Shown: in pieces, positions 1-5,154 of the stretch | Layout of the letters: the number at the start of each line of letters is the position of its first letter | Numbering within the stretch: position 1 is the stretch's first letter | Position numbers and translations under genes: made by a program | From: Chlorobiota bacterium | GTDB taxonomy: Bacteria; Bacteroidota; Ignavibacteria; Kapaibacteriales; NICIL-2 | Direction: 5' to 3' | NCBI GenBank assembly: GCA_003695605.1 | Contig: RFIK01000019.1 | Location: 1 to 5,154, forward strand | DNA: 5,154 bases | Notes under the pieces: model-generated | The model's input: only the letters and a program-made list of their open reading frames with translations | The model's database searches: none | Told to the model about the DNA's origin: nothing

Positions 1-2
1 AC

Positions 3-722
3 TCATCAGATGCAATGGGGATTTCGAAGGCACTCAGGATTGCCTGTGTCGAAATTACCTCTGTTGAGGATAACGATGGTCCGCAAATTGCTGTGTACCT
101 CGATTCGCGGCGCTTTCAGACTGGCGACATTGTTCGGAGCAATCCTGTGCTTATCGTCGATCTCTGGGATGAATCGGGCATCAACGCAACGGGGATTGGC
201 ATTGGGCATAAGATCGAGGCATGGTTGGACGATAATCTCGATGCGCTCGATTTGACAGAGTACTTCGCAACATCGCCCAACGACTCGCGCGGTGGGACGG
301 CCCAGCGGCAGCTTTTCGGTTTGAGTCCTGGTGTCCACACCATTCGTGTCCGAGCATGGGATGTCTGGAACAACTACAGCACAGCGTACGTGTGGTTTCT
401 CGTCCCTCCGAACGATTCGGTTATCACGATCGGGCGTGTATTGGTGTATCCCAACCCATTCAGCGATCACGTGACGATAGCCTACACTCACAATCAGAGC
501 ACTCCAATCGGTTTCCGCATACGGATTACTGATTTGAGCGGACATACTCTGTGGCTGAAAGAGGACGTCAGTACCGACGTGCAAAGCGCAAGTATCCACT
601 GGGATGGACGTGATAGCCAGGGGGGGAACCTTCCGAGTGGCGTCTATTCCTACACGATTGAACTCTCGAACAGTAGTGGTTCGAACAATGTCATTCGCGG
701 ACTTATCGTCAAAATGCAGTAA
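3..722 (+). CDS. porU: PorU, T9SS C-terminal signal peptidase/sortase (3' part only)
   Basis: This is the C-terminal 239 residues of a protein that enters from the left edge. The frame is open to base 3, so the ATG at 15 is internal. PorU is the surface cysteine protease of the type IX secretion system: it cuts off cargo sorting domains and attaches cargo to lipopolysaccharide. Its gingipain-like catalytic domain would lie upstream and is not visible. Visible parts, numbered from the first codon here: a beta-sandwich region at about 23-135 with PorU-like motifs (DNDGPQIAVYL, DESGIN..GIGIGH, the segment around GVHTIRVRAWDVWNN); then, from about 144, a FlgD-like/T9SS-CTD-like domain with VYPNPF (148-153), HWDGRD and LPSGVYSYTI. 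PorU is known to carry such a terminal domain itself. The identification rests on these motifs and on porV lying 21 nt downstream. An ordinary T9SS cargo protein ending in a sorting domain is the main alternative, but the DESGIN/WDVWNN region and the porV neighbour favour PorU. Confidence 0.84.
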   Translation, partial: SSDAMGISKALRIACVEITSVEDNDGPQIAVYLDSRRFQTGDIVRSNPVLIVDLWDESGINATGIGIGHKIEAWLDDNLDALDLTEYFATSPNDSRGGTAQRQLFGLSPGVHTIRVRAWDVWNNYSTAYVWFLVPPNDSVITIGRVLVYPNPFSDHVTIAYTHNQSTPIGFRIRITDLSGHTLWLKEDVSTDVQSASIHWDGRDSQGGNLPSGVYSYTIELSNSSGSNNVIRGLIVKMQ

Positions 723-743
723 AACCATCCACACTCATCAGCC

Positions 744-1805
744 ATGACACATACACTTCTCCGGGCCATAACGCTTGCAGTCGTTGTGGGAAGCACAAGT
801 TCGGCACTTTTTGCTCAAGCAGGTGGTTCGGCAGTTCCATTCCTACTGATCTCCCCAGATGCACGAGCAAGCGGCATGGGCGAATGCGGAACCGCAGTGG
901 CAGATAACCTTTACGCTGTGCATTGGAATACCGGTGGTTTGGCATTCCAACGCGATCAACAAGTGGCACTGTCGTTTTCACGGTGGCTGCCGCAATTCAA
1001 TGCGGATCTTTTTTATAGTTACGGCACGTACGGCCGCTACTTCAAGGAACTTGACGGAATGGTTGCCGCTAACTTCATTCTGATGAACTTAGGTCAGTTT
1101 GAACGGCGGGATATCAACGGCAATAAACTTGGGACATTTCGTTCGAATGAGTTCGCTATTGGTTTGGCATACGGCACTCTGATCGCCGACGACCTGGGTG
1201 CGGGCGTCCAGTTGCGGTACATCCAATCGAACTTAGCACCTGCACAACCGGGGCAGACAGCACCAGGTGTTGGCGTAAGCGGTGGCTTCGACTTCGGCTT
1301 GCTCTGGAAGCCATCGTCGCTCAACATTGCAGGACTTGATTTGGGCTCGAAATTGGCGCTTGGGTTCAACTTGCAGAATGTCGGTCCGAAAATGACCTAC
1401 CGCAGCGAAGCAGACCCCTTGCCAACGATGCTCAAACTTGGAATAGCGCTCAACCTGGTGCGGGATGAATTCAACGATCTCAGCATTGCTGCTGATGTGG
1501 GTAAGCTGCTTGTACGGCGTGATCAATATGGTTCTGACCCATTGCCAAGATCATTTGTAACTGCTTGGCAGAACCCAGGAGTAGAGTCTGCAATTGGTGC
1601 TGAATACTGGTACGAGAAAGTTATTGCATTACGTGCAGGTTACTTTAGCGAGCCAACACGTATCGGTGGTCGTCGGTTCTGGACGTTTGGTGCAGGGGTG
1701 CGCTACGACATCTTCACACTCGACTTTAGCTTTATCAACACAATTGAGCAAAATCACCCGCTTGCAAACACCATGCGATTTTCGCTGCTTATCAACTGGG
1801 AGTGA
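744..1805 (+). CDS. porV: PorV (LptO), T9SS outer-membrane shuttle protein
   Basis: Complete 353-residue protein of the PorV family, a FadL-like beta-barrel in the outer membrane. PorV binds the C-terminal signal of cargo leaving the SprA/Sov translocon and delivers it to PorU. The N-terminus is a signal peptide: an Arg at residue 7, a hydrophobic run at about 8-16, and likely cleavage near LFAQA (residues 22-26). Family motifs follow: SAVPFLLISPDARASGMG (29-46), YAVHWNTGGLAF (57-68), FNLQNVGPKMTY (208-219), IGAEYWYEKVIALRAGYF (284-301) and HPLANTMRFSL (338-348). Alternating hydrophobic/polar strands through the rest fit a barrel. The length is a little short of the well-studied Porphyromonas protein (about 390 residues). 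It ends in NWE rather than the terminal Phe common in outer-membrane barrels. The start is the first ATG after porU and directly precedes the signal peptide; there is no Shine-Dalgarno sequence upstream. The 21-nt gap indicates co-transcription with porU. Confidence 0.92.
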   Translation: MTHTLLRAITLAVVVGSTSSALFAQAGGSAVPFLLISPDARASGMGECGTAVADNLYAVHWNTGGLAFQRDQQVALSFSRWLPQFNADLFYSYGTYGRYFKELDGMVAANFILMNLGQFERRDINGNKLGTFRSNEFAIGLAYGTLIADDLGAGVQLRYIQSNLAPAQPGQTAPGVGVSGGFDFGLLWKPSSLNIAGLDLGSKLALGFNLQNVGPKMTYRSEADPLPTMLKLGIALNLVRDEFNDLSIAADVGKLLVRRDQYGSDPLPRSFVTAWQNPGVESAIGAEYWYEKVIALRAGYFSEPTRIGGRRFWTFGAGVRYDIFTLDFSFINTIEQNHPLANTMRFSLLINWE

Positions 1806-1934
1806 GATGGCGAAAAAATTACCCAGAACGAACAATTGAACACCGAAGAACCGCACTTTTCTTCGTAACTTTGTTTTGCCGTTTGTACTGAAGTGTACAA
1901 ACAAAATGCGCAGGGCGTAGCGCGAGAAATAGCG
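1806..1934. other. Convergent intergenic region without a gene
   Basis: These 129 nt lie between the stop of porV (+) and the stop of the cystathionine beta-synthase gene (-). I see no credible gene; the longest + strand frame starting here is about ten codons (ATG at 1807). The sequence is AT-rich in its first half, followed by two inverted repeats at 1881-1902 and 1911-1944, annotated separately. Its role appears to be ending transcription from both sides. Confidence 0.8.
1881..1902. repeat. Perfect 8-bp inverted repeat with a 6-nt spacer
   Basis: GTTTGTAC (1881-1888) is followed by a 6-nt spacer and its exact reverse complement GTACAAAC (1895-1902). TTTT at 1874-1877 and AAAA at 1903-1906 could extend the pairing across a 3-nt bulge (GCC). 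The stem is AT-rich and lacks a clean T-run on either side, so alone it is a weak terminator. It sits 8 nt before a much stronger hairpin and may act with it, particularly for - strand transcripts, which meet it second. A dyad with half-site spacing like a protein-binding operator is an alternative, but both genes end here and no start is nearby. Confidence 0.5.
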
Positions 1935-1950
1935 TTACGCCCTGTTTATG
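1911..1950 (+). terminator. Strong hairpin terminator of the porU-porV unit, possibly bidirectional
   Basis: The left arm 1911-1923 (CAGGGCGTAGCGC) pairs with the right arm 1932-1944 (GCGTTACGCCCTG) to give a 13-bp GC-rich stem with one G-T pair and an 8-nt loop. On the + strand it is followed by TTTATGTATT, an imperfect T-rich tail suiting intrinsic termination of the porV transcript about 105 nt after its stop. On the - strand the same stem covers the stop codon (1935-1937) and the last two codons of the cystathionine beta-synthase gene, and is followed by GCGCATTTTGTTTG, so it may also end that transcript. The stem is seen directly; the terminator role is inferred. Confidence 0.65.
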
Positions 1951-3305
1951 TATTCGAGTACATCTTCGCGTGTGATAATCCCGGTTGGGTATCCGTAGAG
2001 AGTAACAAGTAATGCAGGTTCTCTACGGAGTTGCTCGCAGACATCTTCCCAAACGGCGTGTGCATCGATGCTCGGAAGTGGGGTGTCCATATGCTCAGCA
2101 ATCGGTTCAGACAGTGCATCCACTTTGCAGAGAACATCGTGGAGCAGCGATGCTTTCACAGCTGTACCGACGACACTATGGCCATCGAGAACAGGTGCGC
2201 GATCGAGATCGTAGCGTTCGAGCGTCTCCAGCGCGTGACGAACCGTCGATGTAGCATCGATACTTACAAGGGACGGCAGTAGTGCACGATTCCTCTTTCG
2301 CTCCAGGATTAGCGCTGCTGTCAGAGAGTCATCAAGTTGAATGTTCTGCGACCGGAGCCATTCCTCTGAGTGGTGTTTGCTCAGGTATCGTTCACCAGTG
2401 TCGCAAATGACCGTCACTACGCATGCATCTGCAGGAAGCTCACGGGCAACACGGAGTGCAACGACAACGTTCATCCCCGAGGATCCGCCGCAGAAAATTC
2501 CCTCGTCGCGTGCAAGTCGGCGTGCCATCGCAAACGACTCTTGGTCACTGACGAGTTCGATTTCGTCAATCACCTCAAGATCTAAGTTTGCTGGGATACG
2601 ATCTTGCCCCACACCCTCGACCAAATACGGCGTGCCATCTGGCAAGACGCCGGTTTCCTTGTACGTTTTGATTACAGAACCAATGGGATCAGCAGCGACG
2701 ACACGAATGTCGGGATTCTGTTCCTTCAGGTAGCGTGCAGTGCCGGTTATCGTTCCTCCTGTTCCCATACCTGCAATAAAGTGTGTTATCCTCCCATCGG
2801 TCTGTCGCCAAATTTCAGGGCCCGTAGTGCGGTAATGAGCTTCAGCGTTCGTGGGGTTGTCGTACTGATTGAAAAGTACTGAGTTTGGTATTGTCTTGCT
2901 CAGCTCAATTGCGATGTTGACGTAATAGTCTGGGGAGGTAGGTTTGGCGAGCGATGATGCGATAATCACATCTGCACCCAACGCCTTGAGATAGCGGACG
3001 CGTTCCTGGGATGCTTTATCTGTTGTCACAAACAAGCAACGGTAGCCTTTGACCGCTGCAGCAAGCGCAATTCCGATGCCCGTATTGCCACTTGTCGCTT
3101 CGATGATGAGACCGCCTGGTTTCAATCGCCCGTCGCGCTCGGCGGCTTCGATCATTGCAATCCCGATGCGATCTTTGATCGAGCCACCGGGATTTCGGGA
3201 TTCAAGCTTGACAAAAACAGGTGCTGCAATGTCTCCAGTGACACGACGAAGCTTGACAAGAGGAGTATTGCCTATCAGCTCGAGAATGCTCTCGTGGAAT
3301 TCCAT
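1935..3305 (-). CDS. cbs: Cystathionine beta-synthase (PLP fold-type II with C-terminal CBS-domain pair)
   Basis: Complete 456-residue cytosolic enzyme. The expected reaction is condensation of serine and homocysteine to cystathionine, the first step of transsulfuration. The catalytic part (about 1-325) shows IGNTPLVKL (11-19), the PLP-binding lysine in GGSIKDR (K44), the substrate loop TSGNTG (71-76, N74 contacting the cofactor ring hydroxyl), the phosphate loop GTGGT (181-185), EGVGQDRIP (230-238) and CGGSSG (272-277, S275 at the pyridine nitrogen). The segments around RDGRLKPG and AAVKGYRC resemble eukaryotic CBS closely, but the N-terminal heme domain is absent, as is usual in bacteria. 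A Bateman module follows: CBS1 at about 341-392 and CBS2 at about 400-456 (ending GIITREDVLEYI), which in relatives binds adenosyl ligands such as S-adenosylmethionine. Cysteine synthase activity from O-acetylserine is the main alternative. The gene starts 3 nt after the ABC exporter stop, implying one transcript. No Shine-Dalgarno motif is seen. Confidence 0.93.
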   Translation of the reverse strand: MEFHESILELIGNTPLVKLRRVTGDIAAPVFVKLESRNPGGSIKDRIGIAMIEAAERDGRLKPGGLIIEATSGNTGIGIALAAAVKGYRCLFVTTDKASQERVRYLKALGADVIIASSLAKPTSPDYYVNIAIELSKTIPNSVLFNQYDNPTNAEAHYRTTGPEIWRQTDGRITHFIAGMGTGGTITGTARYLKEQNPDIRVVAADPIGSVIKTYKETGVLPDGTPYLVEGVGQDRIPANLDLEVIDEIELVSDQESFAMARRLARDEGIFCGGSSGMNVVVALRVARELPADACVVTVICDTGERYLSKHHSEEWLRSQNIQLDDSLTAALILERKRNRALLPSLVSIDATSTVRHALETLERYDLDRAPVLDGHSVVGTAVKASLLHDVLCKVDALSEPIAEHMDTPLPSIDAHAVWEDVCEQLRREPALLVTLYGYPTGIITREDVLEYINRA

Positions 3306-3308
3306 TGC

Positions 3309-5075
3309 CTATGCATTGGGAAGTTCAACATTGAGGCGGCGTTCCAATTGTTGTCGATCGTAGAGTGTGCGGTAGAAGCTGCTAGTGGCTAAAAGCTCCG
3401 CGTGCGTTCCTTGCGCGGTAATGCAGCCATTTTCCAGGACCATGACCCAGTCGCAGTGCTCAATGGTGGAAATGCGGTGCGAAACGATTACCGTCGTGCA
3501 TTGGAGCGCTCGCAGCTCAGACTGAATGTGCCGCTCTGTTTCAGTATCCACGGCACTGAGTGCGTCGTCGAGTAAGAGGATGCGTGGCTGGCCAACAAGC
3601 GCCCGTGCAATTGCAAGCCGCTGTCGCTGCCCACCCGAAAGGAGAATGCCACGCTCTCCGACAACCGTATCGAGTTGCTGTGGAAAGCCCAGAACCTCTT
3701 CGGCTATGCCAGCACGTTCCAGTGCACGCAGCACCTCGGCATCGCTCACGCTCGGATTGCCGACGCGAATGTTGTCGGCAATTGTCATCGAAAAAAGGAA
3801 CGGCTCCTGCGCAACTACGCGTACGAGCTTCCGGAGATCGTCCATGCTCAACAAGTGGAGTGGCACGTCCCCAATCGTTATTCTCCCACTGTCGGGGTCA
3901 TAGAGTCGCGCAAGGAGACGCACGAGCGTGCTCTTGCCCGACCCGATGGGACCTACGATACCAACGTGCATACCTTCTTCAATGCGGAAGGTGACATCTG
4001 CCAAAATTGGTCGGCTGGGGACGTAGCGAAAGGAGACACGGTTGCATTCGATCGTAAACGAACGCGGCTGCTGCACTGAGTGCAGTGGAAACGTCAGATC
4101 TGGCTGTTCATCCATGATTGTGTAGAGCCGATCGAGAGAAGCTGCAGAACGCTGCACAATACCAGTTACCCATCCAATCGCGGCGACAGGCCAAATGAGT
4201 TGACCGATGTAGATGAAAAACTGCGTCAGCGATCCGACGCTCATTGTTCCTGTAGCAACCCGCCAACCACCTACCAAGAGAACGATCAGCTGCGACGAGC
4301 CAACCAACAACATCATCGAAGGTATAAAGAGCGCCTGCAGCCGTGCTAGCCGGAGGTTGCTTGTGATGTACTGGTTGCTCTGAATGTTGAAGAGCGATTC
4401 TTCATACCCTTCGCGTACGAATGCTCGGATGATTCGTATCCCGGAAAACGCTTCTTGCGCATGACGTACCAGCTCGCTGAACTCTTCCTGCACGTGGCGT
4501 GAAGCAATGTAGATACGCTTCCCAATGCGATAGGTCGAAAGTGCAACAAGTGGTAGTGGAAGGAGCGCACACGCCGTCACCAGAGGGTCAAGTGCTACCA
4601 TGAGCGCAAATACGAATGCGAAGGTCGTCAGTGTATTAGCTGAGTACATAATCGCCGGCCCGAGAAATTCACGGACGGCAGCGATGTCATTTGTTGCGTG
4701 CGCCATGAGCACGCCAGTCGGCATGCGATCGTAGAAGCGTTGATGTTGGCGTTCGAGCGCAGCGAGGAAATCCCGCCGCAGCTCGTACTCGATTTTGCGC
4801 GATGTCACGATGACTGTCTTCCTCGTTGCAAACATGAACATGCCGCTCCCAATTGTCAGTAGCAGTACGGCCGTGATATTGCCGAGTATACTTTCCCACG
4901 TTGCAGCTCCGCGTGCGATGGTGTCAACAGTTTGCCCGATGATGCGTGGATAGTACGCCGAGCAAAGGTTAGAAAGTGTGACGAAGATCCCACCGAGTGC
5001 GAGCGCAACCCACCGCGGAGCTAAGTACTGCTGCGCAAGCCGCTGAAAATTCGTTCGTGTCTGGTTGGTCATCAT
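3309..5075 (-). CDS. ABC exporter half-transporter, MdlA/BmrC-like (TM domain fused to ATPase)
   Basis: Complete 588-residue inner-membrane protein with the exporter layout: six membrane segments (about 22-44, 63-85, 137-160, 161-182, 246-269, 279-302), then a nucleotide-binding domain from about 340. The ATPase motifs are Walker A GPIGSGKST (375-383), Q-loop Q423, signature LSGGQ (479-483), Walker B ILLLD (499-503), D-loop SAVD (507-510) and switch histidine H533 in VSHR. A-loop aromatic Y351 is plausible. The residue after Walker B, normally the catalytic glutamate, is aspartate (D504). The run LLLDDALSAVD is the form seen in E. coli MdlA and in the degenerate half of heterodimeric exporters such as BmrC and TM287. 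Unlike TM287, the signature and switch histidine are intact here. The substrate cannot be told; multidrug or lipid-like compounds are usual for the family. ATG at 5075 is followed by a second ATG at 5072, and either could be used; no Shine-Dalgarno sequence separates them. It is the first gene of the probable operon with the downstream cbs. Confidence 0.95.
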   Translation of the reverse strand: MMTNQTRTNFQRLAQQYLAPRWVALALGGIFVTLSNLCSAYYPRIIGQTVDTIARGAATWESILGNITAVLLLTIGSGMFMFATRKTVIVTSRKIEYELRRDFLAALERQHQRFYDRMPTGVLMAHATNDIAAVREFLGPAIMYSANTLTTFAFVFALMVALDPLVTACALLPLPLVALSTYRIGKRIYIASRHVQEEFSELVRHAQEAFSGIRIIRAFVREGYEESLFNIQSNQYITSNLRLARLQALFIPSMMLLVGSSQLIVLLVGGWRVATGTMSVGSLTQFFIYIGQLIWPVAAIGWVTGIVQRSAASLDRLYTIMDEQPDLTFPLHSVQQPRSFTIECNRVSFRYVPSRPILADVTFRIEEGMHVGIVGPIGSGKSTLVRLLARLYDPDSGRITIGDVPLHLLSMDDLRKLVRVVAQEPFLFSMTIADNIRVGNPSVSDAEVLRALERAGIAEEVLGFPQQLDTVVGERGILLSGGQRQRLAIARALVGQPRILLLDDALSAVDTETERHIQSELRALQCTTVIVSHRISTIEHCDWVMVLENGCITAQGTHAELLATSSFYRTLYDRQQLERRLNVELPNA

Positions 5076-5154
5076 GCCGGATCTTTGTTAGAGCAACTGT
5101 GACATGTGCATACTTTGGGAGCACGGTATGCCCGAGGAAGAACATCACCGCTTG
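5076..5154. other. Edge segment upstream of the exporter, content undecided
   Basis: Only 79 nt precede the exporter start before the window ends. Three readings are possible and none is decisive. First, a - strand frame open from the edge (ending in ...CTCHSCSNKDPA) stops with TGA at 5074-5072, giving an ATGA overlap with the exporter start, as in a translationally coupled upstream gene. Second, a + strand ATG at 5128 opens a frame beginning MPEEEHHRL, which would be a divergent gene starting 52 nt away. Weak promoter-like elements precede it: TTGTTA at 5085-5090 and CATACT at 5109-5114, spacing 18. Third, it is simply leader and promoter for the exporter operon. No clear promoter for the - strand gene is visible. 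Confidence 0.4.

Noticed and set aside
15..722. Treating the ATG at 15 as the true start of a 235-residue protein
   Set aside because: The frame is open to the window edge, the protein begins in the middle of a domain with no signal peptide, and PorU needs a large upstream catalytic part.
6..734. A 242-codon open frame on the - strand opposite porU
   Set aside because: It is aligned codon for codon with porU, so it exists because porU avoids TTA, CTA and TCA codons there. Its translation shows no recognisable domain, whereas the + strand frame matches PorU motifs and ends in a sorting-domain-like fold.
1..741. Repeat of the 9-mer ACTCATCAG at 1-9 and 733-741
   Set aside because: A single 9-base match without flanking similarity; one copy is inside a coding frame. 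No sign of an attachment site or duplication.
1807..1839. Ten-codon frame MAKKLPRTNN after porV
   Set aside because: Too short, no ribosome binding signal, and it lies in the porV 3' untranslated region ahead of the terminator.
2012..2733. Several + strand open frames of 70-130 codons opposite cbs
   Set aside because: They are shadows of a gene with unambiguous PLP-enzyme and CBS-domain motifs; their translations are low in recognisable structure.
5019..5154. A - strand frame at the right edge reading LGHTVLPKYAHVTVALTKI, reminiscent of the LGH...Y.HVT end of tyrosine recombinases
   Set aside because: The spacing between LGH and the Tyr is several residues shorter than in XerC/XerD-type enzymes, no other catalytic residues are visible, and the frame would run about 70 nt into the exporter gene. 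Most likely a chance likeness.

Overview
The window holds two convergent gene pairs. On the + strand are the 3' end of porU and a complete porV, two components of the type IX secretion system (T9SS). On the - strand is a probable two-gene operon, read right to left: an ABC exporter half-transporter, then a PLP-dependent cystathionine beta-synthase with a C-terminal CBS-domain pair. Each pair is tightly packed, with gaps of 21 and 3 nt. The two pairs run towards each other into a 129-nt gap that carries two adjacent inverted repeats, the second of which looks like a terminator.

An adjacent porU-porV pair points to the Bacteroidota/Chlorobi/Ignavibacteria/Kapabacteria assemblage, the usual home of T9SS. 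None of the three visible starts has a convincing Shine-Dalgarno sequence, which fits that group. The base composition looks roughly balanced rather than AT-rich. Together with the less-than-textbook PorU and PorV sequences, this leans towards the Chlorobi/Ignavibacteria/Kapabacteria side rather than Bacteroidia, but that placement is inference.

Layout: 1-722 PorU C-terminal part with a FlgD-like/T9SS-CTD-like terminal domain; 744-1805 PorV; 1806-1934 convergent gap with hairpins at 1881-1902 and 1911-1944; 1935-3305 (-) cystathionine beta-synthase; 3309-5075 (-) ABC exporter; 5076-5154 a short edge segment whose content cannot be decided.

How the genes work together: PorU is the cell-surface sortase that removes C-terminal sorting domains from T9SS cargo and attaches the cargo to lipopolysaccharide. 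PorV is the outer-membrane barrel that carries cargo from the translocon to PorU, so the + strand pair is one functional module. The - strand pair joins a membrane exporter with an enzyme of sulfur amino-acid metabolism. They are probably co-transcribed, but a shared function cannot be read from sequence. The exporter has Asp in place of the catalytic Glu after Walker B, the pattern seen in the MdlA/BmrC/TM287-type half of heterodimeric exporters, and its expected partner is not in the window. I see no mobile element, CRISPR array, tRNA or rRNA. The window is mostly ordinary, and I do not see an undescribed system in it.
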